Shown piece after piece: positions 1 to 9,184 of a stretch of DNA of 64,000 nt. Source of the DNA: Betaproteobacteria bacterium HGW-Betaproteobacteria-11 (GTDB lineage: Bacteria > Pseudomonadota > Gammaproteobacteria > Burkholderiales > Rhodocyclaceae); assembly GCA_002842395.1 (NCBI GenBank), contig PHCV01000009.1, forward strand, positions 1 through 64,000, read 5' to 3'. The stretch's first letter is position 1. Each line of letters opens with the position of its first letter. The notes beneath the pieces are model-generated. The model was not told the DNA's origin. It made no database searches and was given only the letters and a program-made list of their open reading frames with translations. Both the position numbers and the translations under genes were made by a program.

Positions 1-40
1 AATCCTCCAGGCTTCGTCCCGCTTCCAGCAGAGAGGCAGA

Positions 41-69
41 ATTATAGGGACCCTTTCTTGCGTTGTAAA
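41..69 (-). promoter_or_regulatory. strong sigma-70 promoter reading left, out of the window
   Basis: On the minus strand a TTTACA -35 hexamer (64-69) is followed after exactly 17 bases by a perfect TATAAT -10 hexamer (41-46). This is a near-consensus housekeeping promoter. It points away from pyrD, so it should drive a gene that starts to the left of the window, with transcription beginning near base 34. The product cannot be seen here. Confidence 0.6.
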
Positions 70-128
70 GAGAAAAAAAGAAAAGTTTGATGGTGGTCGC
101 CGATTCAGCCCTATCGTAAGATGCACGC

Positions 129-1142
129 ATGTCTCCGTATTCCCTGTTGCGCCCGTTGTTCTTTGCCATCGAAGCCGAAAAGGCCCATGAGCTCACACTG
201 AATTTTCTATCGCTGGCAGGGCGGCTTTGTCCACCCGACAGTCAACACTATTCCTCCGGCAGCGAGGAGGTTATGGGGCTGCGCTTCTCCAACCGGGTGG
301 GGCTCGCGGCTGGCCTCGATAAAAACGGCATTGCCGTTGACGGACTGGGCCGGCTCGGCTTTGGCTTCATCGAGGTGGGCACGGTCACGCCACGCCCACA
401 GCCCGGAAATCCGGCGCCACGGCTATTCCGCCTGCCGGAACACGAGGCCATCATCAATCGCATGGGATTCAACAATCAGGGAATCGACGCACTTCTCGCC
501 AATCTGCGCCAGGTTCGCTATCGGGGGATTCTTGGCATCAATATCGGCAAGAATTTCGATACCCCCATCGAGCACGCCGTTGACGATTACCTGATCTGTC
601 TCGACAAGGCCTACCCACGAGCCGACTATGTCACCATCAATATCTCCTCGCCCAACACGAAAAATCTGCGCCAGTTGCAAGGCTCGACGGAACTGGATGC
701 CCTGCTGGGCGCATTGAAAGCGCGGCAACGGCAACTCAGTGAGCGCCATGGCCGGTATGTGCCCATTGCACTGAAGATTGCCCCTGATCTGGATGACGAC
801 CAACTCACGGACATCGCCAGCGCACTGCGCCGTCATCGCATCGATGCCGTGATTGCCACCAACACCACGCTCAGTCGCCAGGGAGTCGAGCGATCATCGC
901 TCGCGGCCGAGGCAGGCGGCCTGTCGGGGGCGCCGCTGTTCGAGCGATCGACGGCCGTGGTGCGTACTCTGGCCACCGCACTGGCCGGCGAGGTGCCGAT
1001 CATTGCCGCCGGCGGCATCACCTCCGGCGCGCGCGCACAAGCCAAGCTCGACGCCGGCGCCGCGCTGGTGCAACTCTATAGTGGCCTGATCTATCGTGGC
1101 CCGTCTCTCGTCAGGGAATGCATCGAAGCCACCCGCGGCTAA
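129..1142 (+). CDS. pyrD: dihydroorotate dehydrogenase (quinone), class 2
   Basis: Oxidises dihydroorotate to orotate with FMN and passes the electrons to membrane quinone, the fourth step of pyrimidine synthesis. The 337-residue length and the N-terminal helical extension ([20 protein letters not shown]) fit the membrane-associated class 2 enzymes. Visible family motifs are AAGLDKNG near residue 60, [10 protein letters not shown] near 110, and [11 protein letters not shown] near 170, which holds the class 2 catalytic serine. [16 protein letters not shown] and the FMN-phosphate loop AAGGI lie near the C-terminus. The gene stands alone, 105 bases before the rnf operon and in the same orientation. 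The ATG at 129 gives the usual family start. Confidence 0.97.
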   Translation: MSPYSLLRPLFFAIEAEKAHELTLNFLSLAGRLCPPDSQHYSSGSEEVMGLRFSNRVGLAAGLDKNGIAVDGLGRLGFGFIEVGTVTPRPQPGNPAPRLFRLPEHEAIINRMGFNNQGIDALLANLRQVRYRGILGINIGKNFDTPIEHAVDDYLICLDKAYPRADYVTINISSPNTKNLRQLQGSTELDALLGALKARQRQLSERHGRYVPIALKIAPDLDDDQLTDIASALRRHRIDAVIATNTTLSRQGVERSSLAAEAGGLSGAPLFERSTAVVRTLATALAGEVPIIAAGGITSGARAQAKLDAGAALVQLYSGLIYRGPSLVRECIEATRG

Positions 1143-1161
1143 AGCCAGCCATGCATCGTGG

Positions 1162-1191
1162 TTGTACGAATCCGGACAAACGCGGGATAAT
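1162..1191 (+). promoter_or_regulatory. candidate promoter of the rnf operon
   Basis: A TTGTAC hexamer (1162-1167) and a GATAAT hexamer (1186-1191) are separated by 18 bases, a sigma-70-like arrangement 57 bases before the rnfA start. It lies in the only non-coding stretch upstream of rnfABCDGE. No operator or nitrogen-type sigma-54 site was seen here, which argues for housekeeping rather than nitrogenase-linked expression of Rnf. Confidence 0.4.
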
Positions 1192-1247
1192 TCGCGCCTC
1201 TGGCACACCTCCCCGGCACAGCGGGCATGCCGCAAGACCCGCACACC

Positions 1248-1832
1248 ATGACCAGCTATCTTTTCATCGTTCTTGGCGCCGTTCTCGTCAATAACGTCGT
1301 CTTCGTCCGCATTCTCGGGTTATGCCCGTTCATGGGTGTCTCGAAAAAACTGGAGACCGCGTTCGGCATGGGCGCGGCCACCACGTTCGTTCTCACCATG
1401 GCCTGCGGCGCCAGCTTCATCATCGACCGCTGGCTGCTCGCACCAAATCATCTGGAATATCTGCGCACCCTGTCGTTCATCGTCACCATCGCCGCCATCG
1501 TTCAGCTGACCGAGCTGATCATCCAGAAAACCAGTCCGTTGCTGCATCAGGTACTGGGCATCTACCTGCCCCTGATCACCACCAACTGCGCGGTTCTCGG
1601 CGTGCCGCTGCTCAATGTAGGACTCAAGCACAACTTCGTCGAATCCCTGCTCTTCGGTTTCGGCAGCGCCGTCGGCTTCACCTTCGCCCTGATCCTGTTC
1701 GCCGGCATCCGCGAACGCATGGAAGGCGCCGACGTGCCACAACATTTTCGCGGCACGGCGATCGCCCTGATCACGGCCGGCCTGATGAGTCTCGCCTTCA
1801 TGGGCTTTGCCGGCTTGGACAAGTACAAATAA
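1248..1832 (+). CDS. rnfA: Rnf/Rsx electron transport complex subunit A
   Basis: Integral membrane subunit of the Rnf (Rsx) complex, which couples electron flow between ferredoxin and NAD(H) to ion translocation, or in enteric bacteria keeps SoxR reduced. The ATG at 1248 is preferred over the upstream in-frame ATG at 1227 because it gives the typical start [18 protein letters not shown] and the usual length of about 194 residues. The sequence has six hydrophobic segments and the family motif [14 protein letters not shown] near residue 25, whose Cys is thought to take part in an intramembrane FeS site. It is the first gene of the rnfABCDGE-nth operon, and its stop codon overlaps the rnfB start. 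Confidence 0.96.
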   Translation: MTSYLFIVLGAVLVNNVVFVRILGLCPFMGVSKKLETAFGMGAATTFVLTMACGASFIIDRWLLAPNHLEYLRTLSFIVTIAAIVQLTELIIQKTSPLLHQVLGIYLPLITTNCAVLGVPLLNVGLKHNFVESLLFGFGSAVGFTFALILFAGIRERMEGADVPQHFRGTAIALITAGLMSLAFMGFAGLDKYK

Positions 1833-2395
1833 TGCTCACCGCGGTGCTCGTCATGGCGCTCGGCGCCCTGGTCCTCGGCGCGGCGCTGGGCTATGCCGCC
1901 GTGCGCTTTCGCGTCGAAGGCGACCCGCTGGTCGAGAAAATCGATGCCATTTTGCCGCAGACCCAGTGCGGGCAGTGCGGTTTTCCCGGTTGCAAGCCCT
2001 ACGCGCAAGCCATCGCCAAGGGCGAGGCCGACATCAATCAGTGCCCGCCCGGTGGCGAAGAGGGCATCCGCAAGCTGGCCGACCTGCTCGGCCGCGAAGT
2101 CAAGCCGCTATCGGCCGAACACGGCGTGGAAAAAGCCAAGAGTCTCGCCGTCATCGACGAGAACCTGTGCATCGGCTGCACGCTCTGCATCCAGGCCTGT
2201 CCGGTAGACGCCATCGTCGGCGCCGCCAAGCAGATGCACACGATCATCGCCGCGCAATGCACCGGGTGCGAGCTGTGCGTGCCGCCCTGTCCGGTGAATT
2301 GCATCGACATGCAGCCGATCGCCGAAACGGTGGAAACCTGGAAGTGGAAATATCCCGTAGTCGACATCAGGCCGGCCACGGCCCGGGCCGCCTGA
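1832..2395 (+). CDS. rnfB: Rnf complex iron-sulfur subunit B
   Basis: FeS-cluster electron entry subunit of the Rnf complex. The ATG at 1832 overlaps the rnfA stop by one base, giving 187 residues. It has an N-terminal membrane helix ([20 protein letters not shown]), then a four-Cys [4Fe-4S] motif beginning CGQCGFPGC near residue 45. Two ferredoxin clusters follow, [16 protein letters not shown] near 110 and [16 protein letters not shown] near 142. All cluster cysteines are present. The gene is shorter than B subunits of clostridial type, which carry extra clusters, and matches the proteobacterial RsxB form. Confidence 0.96.
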   Translation: MLTAVLVMALGALVLGAALGYAAVRFRVEGDPLVEKIDAILPQTQCGQCGFPGCKPYAQAIAKGEADINQCPPGGEEGIRKLADLLGREVKPLSAEHGVEKAKSLAVIDENLCIGCTLCIQACPVDAIVGAAKQMHTIIAAQCTGCELCVPPCPVNCIDMQPIAETVETWKWKYPVVDIRPATARAA

Positions 2396-2397
2396 AC

Positions 2398-4062
2398 ATG
2401 CGCAGCCTGTTCGATTTTCATGGTGGAGTGAAGCCGGATTACCACAAGGAAGCGTCTGCGCAACAGCCGATCGCCGTCGCGCCAGCGCCGACTTTTCTGG
2501 TCGTGCCCCTCCATCAAAGCATCGGTGGCATGCCGCGGCCACTGGTCGCGGCGGGCGAGCAGGTACGCAAGGGGCAACGCATCGGCGCAGCCGACGGCAA
2601 CCTCTCCGCCGCCGTCCATGCCCCGGTTTCGGGCACGGTGACGGCTGTCGAAATGCGCCGCATGCCACATCCCTCGGGTCTGTTCGCACTTTGTGTGGTG
2701 ATCGAGAACGATGGCCGGGAAGTCTGGATCGAACGCCAGCCGTTCGACATTCACGCCCATTCCGCCGAGCAGACGCGCGCGTATCTGCGCGATGCCGGCA
2801 TCGTCGGCCTGGGCGGCGCCGTCTTTCCCTCGCACCTCAAACTTGCTCCCGGCAAGGCGGGCAAGCTTGACGCGCTGGTCATCAACGGCGCCGAGTGCGA
2901 ACCCTTCATCACCTGCGACGACATGCTGATGCGCGAGCGCGCCGCCGGTATCGTGCGCGGCATCCAGATCATGCGCGAACTGCTCTTGCCCACGCGCGTG
3001 CTGATCGGCATCGAGGACAACAAACCGCAAGCCATCGCCGCCATGCAAGCCGCCTGCGCAGGGCTTTCCGGCATCGAAGTGATCGCCGTCCCGACCCGCT
3101 ATCCGGCCGGCGGCGCCAAGCAACTGATCCGCGCGCTGACCGGTATCGAGGTGCCGCACGGCAAGCGGTCGACCGACTATGGCGTGCAGTGCTTCAATGT
3201 CGGCACGGCCCATGCCATCCACGCGGCGATCGACCTCGGCCAACCGCTGATCTCGCGGATTATCACCGTCGCCGGCAATGTCGAATCGCCGCGCAACTAC
3301 GACGTGCTGATCGGCACGCCGATGCGCGAGGTGCTCGCCCTCGCCCAGCCCTTGCCCGACACCGACCGCCTCATCATGGGCGGGCCGATGATGGGCGTGG
3401 CGATGCCGGGCGATGAGGTGCCGGTGGTCAAGGCCACCAACTGCATCCTCGCCGGATCAAAGAATCTGTTCCCGCCCCCACCACCGGAAATGCCCTGCAT
3501 TCGTTGCGGCGACTGTGCCAAGGTCTGCCCTGCCGACCTGCAACCCTTCGAGCTGTACTGGTACGCGCGCGCCAGGATTTTCGGCAAGACGCAGGAATAC
3601 CATCTCTTCGACTGCATCGAATGCGGCTGCTGCGCCTACGTCTGTCCCTCGCACATTCCCCTGGTCGACTATTACCGCTTCGCCAAAAGCGAAATCTGGG
3701 CCCGCGAAACGGAAAAAGAGGCTGCCGATCGGGCGCGTGAACACCACGAATTCCGCCAGCAGCGCGAAGAGCGCGACAAGCAGGAAAAATCCGCCCGGCT
3801 GGCCGCCAAGACCGCCGCCGGACGAGAACGGGCCGCCGCCGCGCTGGCCTCGGTGACGCAGACGGAAGCCGCGCCTTCGCCCGCGACCGAAGCACGGAAA
3901 GCATTGATCGCCGCCGCGCTCGAACGCACCCGCGCCCAGCAGGTCACTCCCGCCAACACCACCGACCTGGCACCGGAACAACAAGCCGAGATCGCCGCCA
4001 TCGAAGCGCGTCGCGCCGAAATCCGCGAACAGGCTCGCCCGCATCTTCCCCCGGATAACTGA
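2398..4062 (+). CDS. rnfC: Rnf complex subunit C (NADH-binding)
   Basis: Peripheral subunit thought to bind NAD(H) and FMN and to carry two [4Fe-4S] clusters. The start ATG at 2398 lies two bases after rnfB, giving 554 residues. The N-terminal sandwich domain leads to the Rossmann-like region around GGAVFPSHLKL (near residue 140) and GGAKQLIRALTG. Two ferredoxin motifs follow, CIRCGDCAKVCP near 367 and CIECGCCAYVCP near 405. The C-terminal 110 residues form a charged, Ala/Glu/Arg-rich coiled-coil tail typical of RsxC. A copy of the 26-bp dispersed repeat lies at 2472-2496 and encodes the stretch AVAPAPTF just before the conserved VVPLHQSIGG. The frame is not broken. Confidence 0.95.
   Translation: MRSLFDFHGGVKPDYHKEASAQQPIAVAPAPTFLVVPLHQSIGGMPRPLVAAGEQVRKGQRIGAADGNLSAAVHAPVSGTVTAVEMRRMPHPSGLFALCVVIENDGREVWIERQPFDIHAHSAEQTRAYLRDAGIVGLGGAVFPSHLKLAPGKAGKLDALVINGAECEPFITCDDMLMRERAAGIVRGIQIMRELLLPTRVLIGIEDNKPQAIAAMQAACAGLSGIEVIAVPTRYPAGGAKQLIRALTGIEVPHGKRSTDYGVQCFNVGTAHAIHAAIDLGQPLISRIITVAGNVESPRNYDVLIGTPMREVLALAQPLPDTDRLIMGGPMMGVAMPGDEVPVVKATNCILAGSKNLFPPPPPEMPCIRCGDCAKVCPADLQPFELYWYARARIFGKTQEYHLFDCIECGCCAYVCPSHIPLVDYYRFAKSEIWARETEKEAADRAREHHEFRQQREERDKQEKSARLAAKTAAGRERAAAALASVTQTEAAPSPATEARKALIAAALERTRAQQVTPANTTDLAPEQQAEIAAIEARRAEIREQARPHLPPDN
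2472..2496 (-). repeat. 26-bp dispersed repeat, copy 1 (inside rnfC)
   Basis: On the plus strand this reads as the complement of the repeat, CGCCGTCGCGCCAGCGCC followed by GACTTTT. It differs from the consensus complement mainly at the middle CTC/CGC position. It lies in frame in rnfC and is translated as AVAPAPTF. Confidence 0.7.
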
Positions 4063-4063
4063 C

Positions 4064-5113
4064 GTGCATAACTCGCCCTATCTGCTCAAACCCGCCAGCG
4101 TGCAATCCGTCATGCTCCGCGTGCTGGCCGCCCTGCTACCGGGGCTGGCCGCCTACGTCGGCTTCTTCGGCATGGCCATCCTGGTGCAGATCGCCCTCGC
4201 CTCGGCCACCGCACTGGCTGCCGAAGCGCTGATCCTCAAGCTGCGCGACAAACCCATCCTGTTGTTCCTCGGCGATGGCTCGGCGCTGGTCACCGCCTGG
4301 CTGATCGCCCTCTCCCTGCCGCCTCTTGTGCCCTGGTGGCTGACCGTGCTCGCCGTCGTCCTCGCCATCGTCGTCGCCAAGCATCTTTACGGCGGCCTCG
4401 GGCAGAACCCGTTCAATCCGGCGATGGTCGCCTTCGCCCTGATGATCGTCGCCTATCCGCAACTGATGTCGCGCTGGCCGGCGCCTGGCGCGGCCGATTT
4501 CGCCACGCAATGGCAGATGATTTCAGGCGCCGCGGTGGCCGGCCTCGATGCACTGACCTCGGCCACCCCGCTCGATGCCCTGCGCACCGCACTGCACACG
4601 GCAGGCAGCGGCGCCAGCGTGGCCAGCGCAATCAGCGCCGCCCAAGGCAGTACCTTCGGCCAGTTCGCCGGCCGCGGCTGGGAATGGGTAGCCGGCGGCT
4701 ATCTGCTGGGCGGGCTGTGGTTGCTGCAGCAGCGCATCATCTCCTGGCATCTGCCCCTTGCCTTCCTCGCCACCTTGACCCTGCTGGCCGGAATGGCCCA
4801 CTGGATCGATGGCCAACATTTCGCCGAGCCGCTGTTCCACCTCTTCGGCGGCGGCGCCATGCTGGCGGCCTTCTTCATCATCACCGATCCCGTCTCCGCA
4901 GCCACCACCCCGCGCGGCAAACTGATTTTTGCCGCCGGCATCGCCCTCATCACCTGGATCATCCGCAGTTTCGGCGCTTATCCGGATGGCATCGCCTTCG
5001 GCGTGCTGCTGATGAACATCGCCGTCCCGCTGATCGACAGGGCGACCCAGCCTCCGGTGTTCGGCCACAAGGACTCCGCTCACAGGGACTTCGACCACGG
5101 GGGCCCGTCATGA
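4064..5113 (+). CDS. rnfD: Rnf complex membrane subunit D, flavinylated
   Basis: Polytopic membrane subunit carrying a covalent FMN. It starts with GTG at 4064, two bases after the rnfC stop, and has 349 residues with about nine hydrophobic segments. The sequence LTSATPLDAL around residue 168 matches the S-x-T-P-L site where a threonine is flavinylated in characterised RnfD proteins. The motif GGLGQNPFNPAM near residue 110 is typical of the family. Its stop codon overlaps the rnfG start by four bases, which suggests translational coupling. Confidence 0.95.
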   Translation: MHNSPYLLKPASVQSVMLRVLAALLPGLAAYVGFFGMAILVQIALASATALAAEALILKLRDKPILLFLGDGSALVTAWLIALSLPPLVPWWLTVLAVVLAIVVAKHLYGGLGQNPFNPAMVAFALMIVAYPQLMSRWPAPGAADFATQWQMISGAAVAGLDALTSATPLDALRTALHTAGSGASVASAISAAQGSTFGQFAGRGWEWVAGGYLLGGLWLLQQRIISWHLPLAFLATLTLLAGMAHWIDGQHFAEPLFHLFGGGAMLAAFFIITDPVSAATTPRGKLIFAAGIALITWIIRSFGAYPDGIAFGVLLMNIAVPLIDRATQPPVFGHKDSAHRDFDHGGPS

Positions 5114-5817
5114 GCGAACCACTGGATATCCCGCCCAACGCAGAGGCTGGCGCGCTGCGCATCGCCCTGCGCACGGCGGTGATCCTGCTGGCCTTCACGC
5201 TAGCCTTCACCGCCTTCATGTCCGCCGCCTGGCAGCTCACCGCGAAACGCATCGCGATCAGCGCCGAAGCCGAGAAACTGGGTCTGATCGGCGCTGTGCT
5301 AGCGCCGAGTTTTTACGGCAACGCACTGCTCGACGATGCCATCGTGCTGCCGCCGCAGGCCGCACTCGGCCTCGACGAGGAAGCCCGGCTGTTCCGCGCA
5401 CGCAAGCATGGCAAGCCGGTCGCGCTGGTCTTCGAGGCCGTAGCCAGAGACGGCTACGCCGGCCCGATCCGCCTGCTGCTCGCGGTAAGCAACGACGGCC
5501 GCCTGCTCGCGGTACGCGTCACCCGGCACAAGGAAACACCGGGGCTCGGCGATTACATCGACCCGAAAAAAGACCGCAACAAGGCACGGCCCTGGATCAC
5601 GCAGTTTGCCGATCTCGATTTCGATCGGTTGCCGGCCGAGCGCTGGCGGGTGAAAAAGGACGGCGGCCAGTTCGACCAGCGCGCCGGAGCGACCATCTCG
5701 GCCCGCGCCGTGACCAACGCCACGCGCCAGGCGCTGCTCTGGGTGCTGCCACGGCGCGATAAACTCTTTGCGCTGCCAAGCGGTACGCGATTCACCGACC
5801 AAGGGAGCCCGCCATGA
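5110..5817 (+). CDS. rnfG: Rnf complex subunit G, flavinylated
   Basis: Membrane-anchored periplasmic subunit with covalently bound FMN. The ATG at 5110 gives 235 residues. One N-terminal membrane helix lies at about residues 18-42, and the FMN-binding domain carries RAGATISARAVTNA near residue 192, in which Thr195 is the expected flavinylation site. KETPGLGDYI near residue 141 is another family signature. At 5300-5314 there is a weak match to the dispersed 26-bp repeat (AGCGCCGAGTTTTT), encoding LAPSF. It is too short to be certain. The gene overlaps both neighbours by four bases. Confidence 0.94.
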   Translation: MSEPLDIPPNAEAGALRIALRTAVILLAFTLAFTAFMSAAWQLTAKRIAISAEAEKLGLIGAVLAPSFYGNALLDDAIVLPPQAALGLDEEARLFRARKHGKPVALVFEAVARDGYAGPIRLLLAVSNDGRLLAVRVTRHKETPGLGDYIDPKKDRNKARPWITQFADLDFDRLPAERWRVKKDGGQFDQRAGATISARAVTNATRQALLWVLPRRDKLFALPSGTRFTDQGSPP

Positions 5818-6494
5818 ACACCTGGAAAGCCATCGTCCACAACGGCGTCTGGAAGCAGAACACCCTGCTCGCCCAGCTGCTCGGCCTCTGTCCGCTGCTG
5901 GCGGTGAGCACGACGCTGGTCAATGCGGTCAGCCTGGGCCTGGCCACGATCCTGGTGATGATGCTGGCCAACCTCGCCATCTCGGCGCTGCGCTCGCTGA
6001 TCCCTTATGAAATTCGCATTCCGGTGTTCGTGCTGGTGATCGCCGCGCTGGTGACGGTGGTCGACCTGGCATTCAACGCCTTTTTGCACGACCTGTATCT
6101 GGTGCTCGGCATCTTCATTCCGCTCATCGTCACCAACTGCATCGTGCTCGCCCGCGTCGAAGCCTTCGCCGCCAAGAACTCGCTGGCTGCATCCACCCTC
6201 GACGGCCTGGCGATGGGCGTCGGTTTCCTCTGGGTGATTGGCCTGATCGGCGGCATCCGCGAGATCATCGGCCAGGGCACGCTGTTTTCCGGCATCGAGA
6301 TGATCTTCCCCGGACTCTCCGGCCTGCAAATCCTGCCCGCTGATTACCCCGGCTTCCTGATCATGGTTCTGCCGCCAGGCGCCTTCTTTACCCTGGGGCT
6401 CTTGATCGCCGGACGCAACTGGCTGGAAGCCCGCGCCGCCGCCCGCGCCCGGCGACAGGCTGGAGGCGCCACCACCGTCACCGTCGCGACATGA
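5814..6494 (+). CDS. rnfE: Rnf complex membrane subunit E
   Basis: Integral membrane subunit homologous to RnfA and to the NqrD family. It has 226 residues and six hydrophobic segments. The start MNTWKAIVHNGVWKQNTLLAQLLGLCPLLAVS has the conserved LGLCPLLAVS motif with the Cys matching that in RnfA, and IVTNCIVLARVEAFAAKN near residue 105 is also conserved. The last 25 residues are Arg/Ala rich. The gene ends inside the nth start codon region with a four-base overlap, so the operon continues into nth, the same order as in the enteric rsxABCDGE-nth cluster. Confidence 0.95.
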   Translation: MNTWKAIVHNGVWKQNTLLAQLLGLCPLLAVSTTLVNAVSLGLATILVMMLANLAISALRSLIPYEIRIPVFVLVIAALVTVVDLAFNAFLHDLYLVLGIFIPLIVTNCIVLARVEAFAAKNSLAASTLDGLAMGVGFLWVIGLIGGIREIIGQGTLFSGIEMIFPGLSGLQILPADYPGFLIMVLPPGAFFTLGLLIAGRNWLEARAAARARRQAGGATTVTVAT

Positions 6495-7126
6495 CCCGCG
6501 CCGAGGTCGAAGCCTTCTTTGCCAGGCTGGCGGCGGCCGATCCGGAACCGAAAACCGAGCTCGAGTACGCCACGCCGTTCCAGCTGCTGGTCGCCGTCGT
6601 GCTCTCGGCGCAGGCCACCGACAAGGGCGTCAATCGCGCCACCCGGCCGCTGTTCCACCAACATCCGACTCCGGCCGCGCTCGCCGCGCTGGGCGAGGAA
6701 GGCATCGCCGACTATATCCAGACCATCGGCCTGTACCGGACCAAGGCGAAAAACGTCGCCACACTTTCCCGCCTGATCCTGGAACGTCATGGCGGCGAAG
6801 TGCCGCACGACCGTGACGCACTGGAAGCGCTGCCTGGCGTCGGCCGCAAAACCACCAATGTGGTACTCAACATCATCTTCGGCGAACCGACCATCGCCGT
6901 CGACACGCATATCTTTCGTGTCGCCAATCGCACCGGACTGGCGCGCGGTAAAACCGTCGGCGAGGTGGAACGCAAGCTGCTCAAGGCCGTCCCCGCGCAC
7001 TACCGGCAGCATGCCCATCACTGGCTGATCCTGCACGGCCGCTACACCTGCAAGGCGCGGGCACCGGCCTGCCCGCGCTGCGGCGTGCGCGACCTGTGCG
7101 CCTACAAGGAAAAGACCGATGTTTAA
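6491..7126 (+). CDS. nth: endonuclease III
   Basis: Bifunctional DNA glycosylase/AP lyase that removes oxidised pyrimidines in base excision repair. It has 211 residues, the normal family length. The helix-hairpin-helix motif LPGVGRKTTNVVLN contains the catalytic lysine, and AVDTHIFRVANR contains the catalytic aspartate. The C-terminal [4Fe-4S] motif C-x6-C-x2-C-x5-C is complete (CKARAPACPRCGVRDLC). It overlaps rnfE by four bases and the following DUF1841 gene by eight, so it is co-expressed with the Rnf complex. Confidence 0.97.
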   Translation: MTRAEVEAFFARLAAADPEPKTELEYATPFQLLVAVVLSAQATDKGVNRATRPLFHQHPTPAALAALGEEGIADYIQTIGLYRTKAKNVATLSRLILERHGGEVPHDRDALEALPGVGRKTTNVVLNIIFGEPTIAVDTHIFRVANRTGLARGKTVGEVERKLLKAVPAHYRQHAHHWLILHGRYTCKARAPACPRCGVRDLCAYKEKTDV

Positions 7127-7541
7127 TCCGAGCCGCGATCAGGCCCGCCAGTTTCTCGTCACCGCCTGGCACAAGCGCCGTGCCGCCCTGCCGGCGACCC
7201 CGCTGGAAACCCTCGCCGCCGATCTGATCGCGGTGCACCCGGAATACCACGCCCTGCTCGAAGCCGACGACGCACTGAGCCGCGAATGGACGCCGGAGAT
7301 GGGGCAAACCAATCCTTTCCTCCACCTGTCGCTGCATCTGGCGGTCGAGGAGCAGTTGTCGATCGATCAGCCGCCCGGCATCCGTGCTGCACTTGAACGC
7401 CTGCTCAACCAGCGCGACTCGCGTCACGCGGCGCTGCACACCGTCATCGACGCCCTCGCCGAAACGCTCTGGCAGGCCCAGCGCGATCGGCAGCCGCTGG
7501 ATGCAGAACGCTATCTCGAACGCATCTGTCGCAGCTTGTAA
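7119..7541 (+). CDS. DUF1841 family protein
   Basis: A 140-residue soluble protein. The sequence beginning MFNPSRDQARQFLVTAWHK, with IAVHPEYHALLE and LHLSLHLAVEEQLSIDQPPG further on, matches the DUF1841 family found widely in beta- and gammaproteobacteria. No biochemical function is known. The His-rich stretch NPFLHLSLHLAVEEQ could be a metal-binding or helical site. It overlaps nth by eight bases and closes the rnf-nth operon. A 148-base gap follows before the next gene. Confidence 0.85.
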   Translation: MFNPSRDQARQFLVTAWHKRRAALPATPLETLAADLIAVHPEYHALLEADDALSREWTPEMGQTNPFLHLSLHLAVEEQLSIDQPPGIRAALERLLNQRDSRHAALHTVIDALAETLWQAQRDRQPLDAERYLERICRSL

Positions 7542-7689
7542 CACAGTAAAGTTCCCCAAGCGACCGGGAGATAGTGCGAAGCAGGTAAAGTTGCCGGTGC
7601 TCCGGCAACAGAGCAGCCCACTGGACACCGCCCATCGGGTCGCCAGCCGGATCGACACAATGCACACACAGCATGTTGGGAGAACCACC

Positions 7690-8370
7690 ATGAACCCTCG
7701 CCGCACATTGCTCAAGACTTTCGCTGCCCTCGGCCTATACGGTCCGGCGGGTATTTCCGGCCTGATCCGCGAAGTATTGGCGGCCGGTAACGCACCGATA
7801 AAACCGGGACTGCGCAAGTTACGCGGGGAAGTAAAAATCGATGGCGTCACCGCGCAGCAGGACCAGATCATTCGTCCGGGCAATACGGTTGTCACCGGTC
7901 AGGGCGCCGAAGCGATTTACGTCATCGGCCAGGATGCGTTCCTGCAACGTGAAAATTCGGTGGTCACTTTCGGTACTGCGGCCACCGCACACCTGATGCG
8001 CGTCATCACCGGAAAGATTCTCTCGGTCTTTGGCAAGGGGCCGCGTACCATCCGCGTCACCACCGCCACCATCGGCATTCGCGGCACCGGTTGTTACATC
8101 GAAGATGAAGGCACCGGAAGTGGCGCACGCACCTACTTCTGCCTCTGTTACGGTAGCGTCGAACTGACCCCCGACATTGCACCGCAAGAACCAGCTGCGT
8201 ACAGCACTACTCACCACGAACATCCGCTCTACATCTACAACGATGCGAACATGCCCCACGCCATGGTGCCGGCCGGCGTTCTCAATCATACCGACGCCGA
8301 ACTGACTCTATTGGAAAACCTTGTCGGCCGCTGGCCGCCGTTTTATGGCAAGGGTGGCAGAACGTATTGA
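7690..8370 (+). CDS. exported FecR-domain protein with Tat-like signal
   Basis: 226 residues starting at the ATG at 7690. The N-terminus MNPRRTLLKTFAALGLYG has a twin-arginine-like pattern and a weak hydrophobic core, suggesting Tat export. The region from about residue 40 (LRGEVKIDGVTAQQDQIIRPGNTVVTG) through IRVTTATIGIRGTGCYIED is typical of FecR domains, which are beta-rich and often sense or scaffold in the periplasm. There is no neighbouring ECF sigma factor or TonB receptor, so a classical iron-signalling role is unlikely. The C-terminal third has HHEHPLYIYND and a Cys pair (YFCLCYG). It converges with the metallo-beta-lactamase-fold gene five bases downstream. Confidence 0.7.
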   Translation: MNPRRTLLKTFAALGLYGPAGISGLIREVLAAGNAPIKPGLRKLRGEVKIDGVTAQQDQIIRPGNTVVTGQGAEAIYVIGQDAFLQRENSVVTFGTAATAHLMRVITGKILSVFGKGPRTIRVTTATIGIRGTGCYIEDEGTGSGARTYFCLCYGSVELTPDIAPQEPAAYSTTHHEHPLYIYNDANMPHAMVPAGVLNHTDAELTLLENLVGRWPPFYGKGGRTY

Positions 8371-8375
8371 CTCGA

Positions 8376-9149
8376 TCAGCCAGGCACGCGATACACGTCC
8401 TGGGTAATCAGATCGACGCCGCAGGGCTCGCGTTCGATCCAGTCGATGAGTTGCGCGCACATCGCCTTGCCAACGAAGCGCTGGCCGTGCTGCGGCACGA
8501 TCTGCTCGATGTCCAGGCCACGCACCATCTGTGCCCAGAAGCGCGTCACCTTGTTGGAAATCATGTAGCGGCGGTGAAATCCGGCCATCTTCGGGATGTG
8601 GGCGGCAAAATCGGTCACCGGCTTTTCCGCCTCGCTGTGCTCGACCAGCGAGACGCCGAGATCGCCAGAGAAGAGGATCTTCGTCAGCGGATCGTAGAAC
8701 TGGAAATTTCCCTCGGAGTGCATGAAGTGGGCGGGAAGAGCGACGAGGTGACTGTTGCCGAGAGGAATCTTCATGCCCTCGTCGGGAATACCCTCGATGC
8801 GGCCGGTGATATCGCGGCCGGTGGTGAAGTGCGGCACGAAACGCGTCCACAACTTCGAGATCAGCACCTTGCAGGGCGAGGCGATGAACCACTTGTTGAC
8901 CGAGGCGATGATGTCCGGATCGGCATGCGAGGCGAGGATGTAGTCGAGGGTGCGCGAGGAGGCGTATTTCTGCATCGCCATCAACAGCGCGTTGTAGGTC
9001 ATGTTGCCGCCGGGATCGATCAGCGCGCCGTGGCCGCTATCGACGACCAGGAACTGGTTGGCCTGCACCGCGTGGTCGTGCTCCTCATCGACCAGATCGT
9101 AAAAAGCCAGGCAAATATGCTTTCCATCGTTATAGAGCTCGACTGCCAT
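8376..9149 (-). CDS. stand-alone diiron (ODP-type) metallo-beta-lactamase-fold protein
   Basis: 257 residues resembling the N-terminal oxygen-binding diiron domain of flavodiiron proteins without the flavodoxin domain. Candidate metal ligands are in order: SHADPD near residue 85 (an H-x-D-x-D variant of the usual H-x-E-x-D), PAHFMHSEGNF near 147, SGDLGV near 170, and PQHGQRF near 226. Full flavodiiron proteins reduce O2 or NO using flavodoxin or rubredoxin electrons. Here the donor would have to be a separate protein. A role in oxygen or NO sensing or detoxification is an inference. The ATG at 9149 is preceded by an AGGAGG-like ribosome site. Confidence 0.75.
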   Translation of the reverse strand: MAVELYNDGKHICLAFYDLVDEEHDHAVQANQFLVVDSGHGALIDPGGNMTYNALLMAMQKYASSRTLDYILASHADPDIIASVNKWFIASPCKVLISKLWTRFVPHFTTGRDITGRIEGIPDEGMKIPLGNSHLVALPAHFMHSEGNFQFYDPLTKILFSGDLGVSLVEHSEAEKPVTDFAAHIPKMAGFHRRYMISNKVTRFWAQMVRGLDIEQIVPQHGQRFVGKAMCAQLIDWIEREPCGVDLITQDVYRVPG

Positions 9150-9184
9150 GGTTCCTCCTGATCCCGCTGCTTAATGTTTTATTT

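Noticed and set aside
5300-5314. Repeat copy in rnfG
   Set aside because: Only about 14 bases match (AGCGCCGAGTTTTT), too short to separate from chance.
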